DNA of 23,232 nucleotides from DASTBU01 sp035711845 (GTDB taxonomy: Bacteria > Acidobacteriota > Vicinamibacteria > Vicinamibacterales > 2-12-FULL-66-21): positions 1-23,232 of the forward strand of contig DASTBU010000158.1 in NCBI GenBank assembly GCA_035711845.1, given 5' to 3'. The notes beneath the pieces are model-generated. The model ran no database searches and was not told the origin of the DNA. It saw only the letters and a program-made list of their open reading frames with translations. Both the position numbers and the translations under genes were made by a program. Within the stretch, counting starts at the first letter, position 1. Each line of letters opens with the position of its first letter. Positions 1 through 6,166 of the stretch are shown here, one piece after another.

Positions 1-1049
1 TTGTCGGCGAGGGCGGGATCGAGCGAGAGCACCAGAATCATCTGCAGCCGGTCCATCGCCGACATGAGCGCGCGTGGCGCGTCGCCGAAGCCGGCGAGGC
101 TCTTTGCGGTCGTGAACGGGAAGTACATGCAGGTCTCGAGCAGGAACCCATCCGACTCGGCGAAGTGGTCGCAGTAGTAGCTCTTCGGGTGGCCATGGTA
201 ATTCGTGATCGGGCGCGGATGTTGCGCCACCAGGATCAACGCGGGGTGGCAGGTGAAATAACGCCCGAGCGCCTTCAGCTCCCGGTCGAATCACGAACGG
301 AGCAGAATCGCGGGACTGTTAACGGCGCCCGCCGCCATGATGACTGCTTTTGCCCGGATCCGGTAGTCGCCGGGCTCCCATGCCGAAGGATATCCGATCT
401 TTCCGGGCTCGACCCGGGCGTAGAGCGTCCGGTCCTCCACGCGCTCGACCGCGCAGTTGGTGATCACCTCGACCCCGTTCCGCTCCGCCTCGGGCAGCTG
501 CACCCGGTGCGTTCCCATCTTCGCGCCGTTGGGGCATCCCAGGTTGCACAAACCGGCTCCACGGCAGCCGTTCACATTGATGGGAAACTGCTCGACGCGG
601 TACCCCAGCGCGCGACACGCGTCGGCAAAGAGCCGGTTGTTGTCGTTGATGGCCTCCGCCGGCAGCAGGTGGACGTGGTTGTCGGCCATGTATTTCCGGG
701 AGCGGGCCTGCAGATCGTCGTAGTCCAGCCCGGCGACGTTCCACCGCGCGAAGGTGTCCCGGCTGAGTGCGAGTGACGTTCCCGTGTAAACGACCGTCGA
801 GCCACCGTAAGCGCGCCCGAACGCCAGCGTGAGACTGCCATCCTTCGTGAGCACACCTCCGCTCTCGAAGTACAAGCGTTCGGCCATCTCGAGCTCGCGG
901 CCCGTGTACTCGTCTTCCCTCAGCCTCGGCCCGCACTCGAGGACCGCGATGCGCACGTTCTCCCGGCTGAGGGATGAAAGCTCCTTCGCAACGGCGCCGC
1001 CGCCCGCGCCCGAGCCCACGATGACAATGTCGTAGTGCTTATCGCGCAT
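1..1049 (-). pseudogene. GMC-type FAD-dependent oxidoreductase, interrupted by in-frame TGA and cut by window edge
   Basis: The start is the ATG at 1047-1049. The N-terminus has a Rossmann FAD-binding motif (GSGAGGG, residues about 11-17), followed by a GMC-like YGGSTVVYTG stretch and a cysteine cluster in NGCRGAGLCNLGCPNG (about residues 181-196), as in the membrane gluconate/fructose-dehydrogenase-like branch of the family. After residue 252 (SPAILLRS) comes TGA at 291-293. The same frame then continues with clearly homologous GMC sequence (LGRYFTCHPALILVAQHPRP...) to base 1, so this is a nonsense codon, not a frameshift. A one-base change from GGA or CGA would explain it; sequencing error or readthrough are alternatives. 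The family normally oxidises alcohols or sugars and passes electrons to a cytochrome. It overlaps the upstream subunit-3-like gene by 11 bp, which suggests one complex. The family call is firm; whether the gene is dead is not. Confidence 0.8.
291..293 (-). other. In-frame TGA codon inside the GMC oxidoreductase
   Basis: Read on the minus strand, ...CTG CTC CGT TCG TGA TTC GAC CGG GAG... keeps one frame on both sides, with family-like protein sequence before and after. A small hairpin (GAGC, 7-nt loop, GCTC) follows within about 25 nt. It is weak and lies closer to the TGA than a typical bacterial SECIS element, so a nonsense mutation or base-call error is more likely than recoding. Confidence 0.85.
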
Positions 1050-1428
1050 CGAGGAGATCGTTGCCCGTCCGGGACGGGCGGTAGGCGATGTCGCTGCCCA
1101 CATCGGGGCGACCGTAATAGCCCATGTAGATCAGCGTCTTCACGCCCCAGAAACCCTTGCGGAGGCGGGGGAGCGGGGCGTCTTGAAACCAGCGGAGGAC
1201 AGCGTCCTGCCGATCCGTTGAGAGGCGCTCGAACGGACGCCCGTACCGCGCAACAGGCGCGAGGCGCAGAAGACCGAGGAACATCGCGAGCTGGCGCTGG
1301 ACGTCCGGCGGGCGCGCCGCGACAGCGTGCTCGATGATCCTGCGGACATCGTCGCGCGCGCGACCATCGACTTCGCGAAGGCCTGGAGCGATACGGGCGC
1401 CGAGAAGCAGGAGGAAATCGATGTCCAT
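1039..1428 (-). CDS. Gluconate 2-dehydrogenase subunit 3-like protein
   Basis: This 129-aa protein starts at the ATG at 1426-1428 (MDIDFLLLLGARIAPGL). Its C-terminal half (FERLSTDRQDAVLRWFQD, then KGFWGVKTLIYMGYYGRPDV, then IAYRPSRTGN) has the layout of the gluconate 2-dehydrogenase subunit 3 family, a small partner of GMC flavoprotein dehydrogenases. It is shorter than usual members (about 170-220 aa) and has no Tat leader, so either it is an N-terminally reduced form or translation begins elsewhere; no strong Shine-Dalgarno precedes the chosen ATG. Its end overlaps the GMC start by 11 bp, fitting translational coupling of a two-subunit enzyme. Family assignment rests on the C-terminal pattern. 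Confidence 0.7.
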   Translation of the reverse strand: MDIDFLLLLGARIAPGLREVDGRARDDVRRIIEHAVAARPPDVQRQLAMFLGLLRLAPVARYGRPFERLSTDRQDAVLRWFQDAPLPRLRKGFWGVKTLIYMGYYGRPDVGSDIAYRPSRTGNDLLDAR

Positions 1429-1454
1429 CGCAGTCGCCAGCCGTCGGGAGGATC

Positions 1455-2366
1455 CTACCGCAAGGTGCAGGAGAGCTTCGCAAACGTGCCCTGGCGGGAA
1501 GCCCGGCCACCTTCGCCGAGGAGGAACAGGACGCCATTGCGGCCGAACGTGATTCCCTCGCCCCGAGGCTCCCGCAGGCTGCGCAGATCGAAACGGAAGG
1601 TCTCGTGCCATCGTCCGGTGGTGAGATCGCCCGTGCGATAAAACGCGACGTGCCTGGTCGTCCGCACCGCGACCCATTCACCATCGGGCGAAGCGTCTGC
1701 TGCTGTCGGCCGATCGGCGGCGGGAACCTCGCCGGTGCTGCGCGGCTGACCCACGCGCTCCAGCCGCATGACTACGCCCGTGCGAAGTGCCTGGGGAAAC
1801 CGATAGAGCGCCACCGGTCCGGGGTCGCCCTTGGTGACGATATAAATATCGCCCTTCGTCGTCACGAACAATGATTCCGCATCGTGCGGGCCGTCCGGAT
1901 ACGACGCATGGAACGCTTCGGCAGCTGACGTGGCCGCATCGTCCCTCGATGGCTCCGCCGCGCGATACATGGTGATGTGCTTTCGTCCTCCATCGTTGTC
2001 TCCGATGTCGGCAACGTAGAGGCAGGATTGTTGGCCGCACGGACCGACGGCGATGTCCTCCCAGTCGTCCACCGCGGCGCCGGTGATCCGCACGCGTCCT
2101 ACGGTCGAGCCGTTCTCATCGAGCCTGACGAGCTCCGGCTCCGCGGAGTCGTTGTGCGCCCAGAGTATGCCGGGCTGACGGCGGCTTGCGGCGATTCCGC
2201 TGCCTTCGGGCAGGTCCGGGTTGGAAACGAGTTTGCCGGCAGGACGGCACACCGGTCTGTCATAAGGCGCCCGGCGCTGCGCCCGCATGGCGATGCCTGG
2301 AAGCGTCTGCTGGACTGCTGAAAGCGTGACGAACAAAAGTGCAGCAGTGGAGAGCGGGCGTTTCAT
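1455..2366 (-). CDS. Secreted beta-propeller-like protein of unknown function
   Basis: A 303-aa protein starting at the ATG at 2364-2366, chosen because it gives a clean signal peptide: MKRP, then a hydrophobic core to about residue 27. The mature part has repeated beta-rich motifs (LWAHNDSAEPELVRLDENG near 68-86, DWEDIAVGPC near 101-110, LYVADIGDNDGG near 117-128, AESLFVTTKGDIYIVTKGD further on). These resemble secreted beta-propeller proteins of the esterase-like/phytase-like type. I cannot name a substrate. It follows the NrfD-type gene after 66 bp containing a strong stem-loop and precedes the subunit-3-like gene by 26 bp. It may share a transcript with either group, but nothing in it indicates electron transfer (no CXXCH, no Fe-S motif). 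Confidence 0.7.
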   Translation of the reverse strand: MKRPLSTAALLFVTLSAVQQTLPGIAMRAQRRAPYDRPVCRPAGKLVSNPDLPEGSGIAASRRQPGILWAHNDSAEPELVRLDENGSTVGRVRITGAAVDDWEDIAVGPCGQQSCLYVADIGDNDGGRKHITMYRAAEPSRDDAATSAAEAFHASYPDGPHDAESLFVTTKGDIYIVTKGDPGPVALYRFPQALRTGVVMRLERVGQPRSTGEVPAADRPTAADASPDGEWVAVRTTRHVAFYRTGDLTTGRWHETFRFDLRSLREPRGEGITFGRNGVLFLLGEGGRASRQGTFAKLSCTLR

Positions 2367-2372
2367 GCGGGT

Positions 2373-2398
2373 CTGCGCCGCTTGATGCAAGCGCGCAG
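2373..2398 (-). terminator. Stem-loop between the NrfD-type gene and the beta-propeller gene
   Basis: Arms CTGCG + CGCTTG (2373-2377, 2379-2384) pair with CAAGCG + CGCAG (2388-2398) around a 3-nt loop, with one bulged C at 2378. That is 11 base pairs, mostly G-C. There is no following T-run on the minus strand, so it is not a textbook intrinsic terminator. It sits 6 bp upstream of the next start codon and could end or attenuate the electron-transfer transcript, stabilise its 3' end, or limit access to the next start. Confidence 0.45.
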
Positions 2399-2432
2399 CC
2401 AGCTGATGGTCCAGTGCCGGTCGGCAGGCTCG

Positions 2433-3716
2433 TCAGCAGGCGGCGGAGGGCGAGATGGCTGGCTTCACTGCTGGAGCCCCCTGGCGCGGCTCCGCGCCTT
2501 CTTCGTGGAACTCGCCGAGCGAGATCGGGACGGCCACCCTCAGCAGCAGGGTGAACACGAGGAACCCCACGGCAAAGATGGCCGCCGCGACCCGGAGCTC
2601 GGTGATCGTCGGCGAGTACTCGTAAATCTCGCCGAGGGTGTCGGGCGTGAAGCCCGGGATGATGAGCCCCATTCCCTTTTCGATGTAGCACCCGGAATAG
2701 GTGGCAAGGCACCCCAGGTTCAGCGCGATCCAGTTCCGTCGGGCGGCGGGCACGATGAAGAGCAGGAACGCCGACACATTGAGCGCCACTGCAATCCAGG
2801 CGTACGGCACCAGCGTGCGATGTTCCCCGATGCCCTGGAACCAGTAGCGGGTGTACAAGACGTGCTCGCTGGCCGAGTAGTACTCCTTGAACGCTTCCGC
2901 ACCGTGCAGGAAGAGGTTCAGGAACATCGCATATGCCATCAGCTCCGCAATCTTCCAGATCGCCTCGTTCTGGATCTCGAACCGCGTGAAACGCCGGAGC
3001 AGCTGCAGGACGACCAGCAGGATGGCGGGCCCTGAACAGAAGGCAGACGCCAGGAACTGCGGCGCGAGGATTGAGGAGTTCCAGTAGGGGCGCGCGACGA
3101 GCCCGTTGTAGAGAAACGCCGTGACCGTGTGAATCCCGATGGCCATGGGAATCGACACCAGCACGAGCGGAACCACGAGCCGCTTCGAATAGGGTCGGCG
3201 GCCGTACGCACGGTAGAGGATGTGCGCCACCACGACGAAGTTCACGGCAAAGTACAGATTCAGCACGACCATGTCCCAGGCCAGGATCGAGCGCGGGAAG
3301 TTCAGCCGGCCGAGCGGCGGGATGAGATGCCAGAACCTGTCGGGGCGCCCGATATCCACCATCACGAACAGCAGGCACATGACGATGGCGCTGATGGCCA
3401 GCAGCTCCCCGATGATGACGATCTCGCGAATGGGCTTCCAGTCGTAGACGTACGCCGGGATGACCAGCACGACGGCGGCGGCCGCCACGCCGACCAGGAA
3501 CGTGAAGTTGCCGATGTAGAAGCCCCAGCTGACCTGATCGCGCATCGCGCTCAGCACCAGTCCCGTCCTGAGCTGGTCCGCATAGGCGGACGCGCCCGAC
3601 AGGATCAGGGTGAGCAGCAGGGCGACCCACCCCCAGTACGCCGCGTTGCCGCGCAGGACGAGCCGGACGCACCTGGCGAGGAACCGCGAGAATTGTCGGA
3701 TGCCGGCCACAGCCAC
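2433..3716 (-). CDS. NrfD/DsrP-type integral membrane quinone-interacting subunit
   Basis: A 427-aa polytopic membrane protein of the polysulfide reductase NrfD family. Hydrophobic spans are visible near residues 25-45, 66-90, 100-120, 145-168, 180-202, 218-240, 255-272, 303-324, 330-355 and 375-397. The segment YIEKGMGLIIPGFTPDTLGEIYEYSPT (about 344-370) is typical of the DsrP/Hmc-type subgroup, which exchanges electrons between membrane quinone and periplasmic Fe-S/cytochrome partners. The start is GTG at 3714-3716, 1 bp after the upstream TGA. A second GTG at 3708-3710 is better spaced from GAGG and is an alternative. The C-terminal tail is short and cytoplasm-like. It comes straight after the DsrO-like gene, so the two very likely form one complex. 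Confidence 0.88.
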   Translation of the reverse strand: MAVAGIRQFSRFLARCVRLVLRGNAAYWGWVALLLTLILSGASAYADQLRTGLVLSAMRDQVSWGFYIGNFTFLVGVAAAAVVLVIPAYVYDWKPIREIVIIGELLAISAIVMCLLFVMVDIGRPDRFWHLIPPLGRLNFPRSILAWDMVVLNLYFAVNFVVVAHILYRAYGRRPYSKRLVVPLVLVSIPMAIGIHTVTAFLYNGLVARPYWNSSILAPQFLASAFCSGPAILLVVLQLLRRFTRFEIQNEAIWKIAELMAYAMFLNLFLHGAEAFKEYYSASEHVLYTRYWFQGIGEHRTLVPYAWIAVALNVSAFLLFIVPAARRNWIALNLGCLATYSGCYIEKGMGLIIPGFTPDTLGEIYEYSPTITELRVAAAIFAVGFLVFTLLLRVAVPISLGEFHEEGAEPRQGAPAVKPAISPSAAC

Positions 3717-3717
3717 C

Positions 3718-4599
3718 TCACGTCGCGTAGAAGTAGAAGAACTTGGGCACCGTGTTGAGCTCCTGCTTCAGCACCATCACGCGCTTGTGCTCCATGATGT
3801 AGCGGATCTCGCTATCGGGATCGAGCAGGTTGCCGAACTTGCGCGCGCCGACCGGGCAGACTTCGACGCATGCCGGGTAGCGCCCGGCGCGCACGCGCTG
3901 AATGCAGAACGTGCATTTCTCCACGACGCCCTTCGGCCGCGGCCGATTGCCGAGGTAATGTGTGTTCGGCTGCAACTCGTCGGGCGGAATCGAGGGCGTG
4001 GCCCAATTGAAACGGCGGGCGCCGTAAGGGCACGCCGCCATGCAGCACCGGCAGCCGATACACCAGTCGTAATCGATGACGACGATGCCGTCCGGTTCGG
4101 TCCAGGTGGCGCCCGTGGGACAGACCTTCGTGCACGGCGCGTTGCGGCACTGCTGGCAGGCCACCGGCACGTAGAACTTGCCTTCTTCAGGGACCTGCTC
4201 CGGCTGGTAGTACGGGTCCGCGTGGGCGAAGTCGATTCCGCGCTCTTTCTCCATTGCCAGGACCCGTATCCAGTGGACCTGCGGCTCGCGCGACTGGTTG
4301 TTCTCTTCGACGCACGCGTACACGCATCGCCGGCACCCGATGCAGCGCGAGAGGTCCAGCGCGTAGCCGAACAGGACACCGGGCGCGGCGCCCGTATCCG
4401 AGACTGTCACAGCCTTGCCGTATGTGTTCGAGTACTCGCGCTCCATGTCGTCGAGGGCTTTTCGCAGGCGATCCCGCGGCATCTCGTAGAGGCGCTTCGG
4501 GCCGCAGCCGGTGAGCACGAAGCCGGCGGCCGCCGCCGTCGCGGCCGTTGCGAACTTCCGTCGCGTGATGCCTGTTGACTTCGGGGCTGCCGGATCCAT
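3718..4599 (-). CDS. DsrO-like 4Fe-4S ferredoxin with Tat-like lipoprotein leader
   Basis: A 293-aa protein starting at the ATG at 4597-4599, with GAGGAG 6 nt upstream. The leader has a twin-arginine-like TRRKFAT motif (12-18), a hydrophobic stretch and a lipobox-like LTGC ending at Cys32, which suggests export of the folded Fe-S protein and lipid anchoring. Four cysteine sets are visible: CIGCRRCVYAC (86-96), CQQCRNAPCTKVC (148-160), CIGCRCCMAAC (180-190) and CTFC...CVEVC (229-248). Together they can hold four [4Fe-4S] clusters, as in DsrO/NrfC/HybA-type electron-transfer subunits. It should relay electrons between the tetrahaem cytochrome encoded just upstream and the NrfD-type membrane subunit encoded 1 bp downstream. 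No molybdopterin partner is encoded beside it. Confidence 0.9.
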   Translation of the reverse strand: MDPAAPKSTGITRRKFATAATAAAAGFVLTGCGPKRLYEMPRDRLRKALDDMEREYSNTYGKAVTVSDTGAAPGVLFGYALDLSRCIGCRRCVYACVEENNQSREPQVHWIRVLAMEKERGIDFAHADPYYQPEQVPEEGKFYVPVACQQCRNAPCTKVCPTGATWTEPDGIVVIDYDWCIGCRCCMAACPYGARRFNWATPSIPPDELQPNTHYLGNRPRPKGVVEKCTFCIQRVRAGRYPACVEVCPVGARKFGNLLDPDSEIRYIMEHKRVMVLKQELNTVPKFFYFYAT

Positions 4600-4609
4600 C
4601 TCGTGCTCC

Positions 4610-5143
4610 TCAACGTGCGCCGCTGCCGCGAGAGGGGCGCCGTGGCGCCGGCTTCGGCGCCACCGGGGCGAACCGCGGCTGGTGCGGGTTGTGACAGTGG
4701 GCGCAGAGCAAGTACTGCTTGTGGCCGTTCCATTCGCCGGTGCGCCGGCCGTGCACCCCCGCGCGCCAGTCGCGCAGCTTTTCGCCATGGCACTGGCCGC
4801 AGAGCCGGTACGATTCCTCGAACGGCACGGGCTCGCCGCTCGCCAGGTGCAGCACGTCCCGGTCCTCCGCGCTGTGACAGTCGAGGCACCACCGATGCTC
4901 TTCGTCGTGGCGAAGCACGATGTCGGTGTGCATGTCCGAGAGCGCCCGGCGCGTGCGGTTCACCGGCATGTCGGCATGACAGGCGGAACACGGAAAGATG
5001 CCCTCGGAGAACGGCGGCGGCGGAACCTCCGGACGCTCCACTGGAGTCTGTGGCGGCCCGGGTGCCTGGCCGGACCTGGCCGAGGCCGAGATCGTGGCCG
5101 CGAGCGTCGCGGCCCCGAGCGCGATGAGGGCGCCGCCTGTCAC
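4610..5143 (-). CDS. Tetrahaem c-type cytochrome, membrane-anchored or secreted
   Basis: A 177-aa protein starting at GTG (5141-5143), which overlaps the upstream TGA as GTGA and is preceded by a GGAAGGGG-like site. The N-terminal hydrophobic segment (residues 5-19) is a signal peptide or anchor. A proline-rich linker (29-45) is followed by four CXXCH haem c motifs: C52-H56, C86-H90, C115-H119 and C147-H151. Extra histidines (H72, H79, H100, H131, H141, H154) could serve as distal ligands. The C-terminus is basic and proline-rich. Family knowledge points to a small periplasmic electron carrier feeding or draining the DsrO-like protein. DsrJ of the Dsr complex has three haems, so this is an analogue of it, not a clear orthologue. 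Confidence 0.9.
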   Translation of the reverse strand: MTGGALIALGAATLAATISASARSGQAPGPPQTPVERPEVPPPPFSEGIFPCSACHADMPVNRTRRALSDMHTDIVLRHDEEHRWCLDCHSAEDRDVLHLASGEPVPFEESYRLCGQCHGEKLRDWRAGVHGRRTGEWNGHKQYLLCAHCHNPHQPRFAPVAPKPAPRRPSRGSGAR

Positions 5144-5634
5144 GACGCCGCCCCTTCCGCTCGCATCGCGTGCAGGTGGAGCGACCGCTGCATTTCGCGC
5201 AGCCACATGGCCTGGAATACCTGCAGCCGCTGCCCGATGACTGACGCGATGTTCCGCATCACGATCTGGCCGACTGCCGGCCGCGCCGCCAGGTAGTCGA
5301 GCAGGGCCGCGCGTGAAAAAGCGAGCACCTCGGCGTCGAGTGGCGCGCGGGCTTCGAGCGTGAACCGGTACGGCGGGACCATCGCGGACCACCCGATCGT
5401 TTCGCCAGGACCGCGTTCTTCCACCAGAATGTCCTCGTCGCTGCCTCCCACCTGCATGGGCAGCGTCAGCGACACGCGTCCGTGGGTGATGAGATACAGG
5501 CTGTCGGCGGGACTGCCGAGGGGGAACAGCACGGCGCCGGGCGCGAGGCGCATGCGCGAACCGAGCGCGAGCACCTGCGCAGCATCCTCGGGCGAAACGC
5601 CGCTCAGCAGATCCGGAAGGAGGTCGGTCGTCAT
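5140..5634 (-). CDS. Stand-alone cyclic-nucleotide-binding-fold (Crp-like sensor) protein
   Basis: A 164-aa protein. The ATG at 5632-5634 is preferred because GAGGTG lies about 6 nt upstream; GTG at 5635-5637 is an alternative. Residues about 15-125 form a cNMP-binding beta-roll: GAVLFPLGSPADSLYLITHGRVSLT, then the phosphate-binding-cassette position GPGETIGWSAMVPPYRFTLEARA, with a family-like Arg before FTLEARA. The rest is one or two helices (IVMRNIASVIGQRLQVFQAMWLREMQRSLHL). The DNA-binding helix-turn-helix of Crp/Fnr proteins is absent, so it is unlikely to be a classical transcription factor. It may bind a nucleotide or act as an assembly or regulatory subunit of the complex. Its stop overlaps the cytochrome start (GTGA), so the two are translationally coupled. 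Confidence 0.85.
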   Translation of the reverse strand: MTTDLLPDLLSGVSPEDAAQVLALGSRMRLAPGAVLFPLGSPADSLYLITHGRVSLTLPMQVGGSDEDILVEERGPGETIGWSAMVPPYRFTLEARAPLDAEVLAFSRAALLDYLAARPAVGQIVMRNIASVIGQRLQVFQAMWLREMQRSLHLHAMRAEGAAS

Positions 5635-5646
5635 CACAGCACCTCG

Positions 5647-5958
5647 TCAGTGAACGAGCGGCGACACAGTCCGGCTGTGCAGCGACTCGCGGGTTGGCTG
5701 GTGCAGGAAGGCCTCTGCGGCCGCCTGTTCCAGCCTGATGTGCCGTTCGAGCTGCAGCACCAGCACCTCGACAGGGACGGGCGGCACCGGCGCCCGACCA
5801 TTCGCGAAAAACCGCGCCGGAACCGCAGGCTGCATCTCTTTTCGCGGACGCTGCGCGTCCTGGGGGCGCGTTTCGTCGCGGGTGGCCACCGCAAACAGCG
5901 CGGCCGACACCGCGACACCAAGCAGGCTCAACGCAAACGCCATCAGAAACATCTCCAC
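5647..5958 (-). CDS. Small single-span membrane protein of unknown function, first gene of the electron-transfer operon
   Basis: A 103-aa protein. The GTG at 5956-5958 is chosen because AGGAGG lies 5 nt upstream; the ATG at 5950-5952 is a poorer fit. One N-terminal transmembrane helix (about residues 4-25) is followed by a charged, proline-rich stretch (DETRPQDAQRPRKE, PVPPVPVEV) and a C-terminal amphipathic helix (LQLERHIRLEQAAAEAFL). I do not recognise a family. It lies 12 bp upstream of the cyclic-nucleotide-fold gene and directly downstream of the candidate sigma-54 promoter, so it belongs to this operon. An anchor or assembly role for the soluble cNMP-fold protein is a guess from position only. 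Confidence 0.7.
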   Translation of the reverse strand: MEMFLMAFALSLLGVAVSAALFAVATRDETRPQDAQRPRKEMQPAVPARFFANGRAPVPPVPVEVLVLQLERHIRLEQAAAEAFLHQPTRESLHSRTVSPLVH

Positions 5959-5992
5959 GTCCGCCTCCTTGCTGATCCGATGCCTCCTCGGA

Positions 5993-6009
5993 GGCACGCG
6001 GCGTGCCAG
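5993..6009 (-). promoter_or_regulatory. Candidate sigma-54 (-24/-12) promoter for the electron-transfer operon
   Basis: On the minus strand, CTGGCACG (6009-6002) matches the -24 element. The invariant GG (6007-6006) and GC (5995-5994) are exactly 10 nt apart; the -12 element is GTGCC instead of TTGCA. Transcription would begin near 5982, with a strong ribosome-binding site and GTG start at 5958. The divergent gene pair encodes a sigma-54 activator. Caution: the same bases form nested palindromes (GGCACGC/GCGTGCC at 5993-6007; TGCCTCC/GGAGGCA at 5981-5996) and could be an operator instead. Confidence 0.5.
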
Positions 6010-6080
6010 GCCAGTCCGACCGTCTTGCACCTGAAATTGCGCCCCAGGCGCCGGCCATCCGCCGCCGCCTGCCACCCTGT

Positions 6081-6101
6081 CAGAACGACCCTGCCGTTCT
6101 G
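6081..6101. promoter_or_regulatory. Inverted repeat, possible enhancer site for the NtrC-type activator
   Basis: CAGAACG (6081-6087), a 7-nt spacer, then CGTTCTG (6095-6101): a perfect 7-bp inverted repeat that extends to partly symmetric CTGTCAG sequences outside. It lies roughly 75-90 bp upstream of the candidate -24/-12 element and 66 bp upstream of the kinase start. That is the usual position for a sigma-54 activator's upstream binding site, and it could also autoregulate the kinase-regulator pair. Confidence 0.45.
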
Positions 6102-6166
6102 TCAGTCGTTGACTGCCGCCTTCGAACCTGCCACGATTCGAAACGAACTCCCCGGGACAGGTGCCT

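Noticed and set aside
255..293. Selenocysteine recoding of the TGA in the GMC gene
   Set aside because: GMC oxidoreductases are not known selenoproteins, the following hairpin is weak and too close, and no homologue with Cys at this position is known to me. It is kept only as a check.
5144..6058. N-terminal extension of the cytochrome frame upstream of 5143
   Set aside because: The extension is Arg/Ala-rich, overlaps two better genes in another frame, and the GTG at 5143 gives a signal-like N-terminus with a GTGA overlap and a ribosome-binding site.
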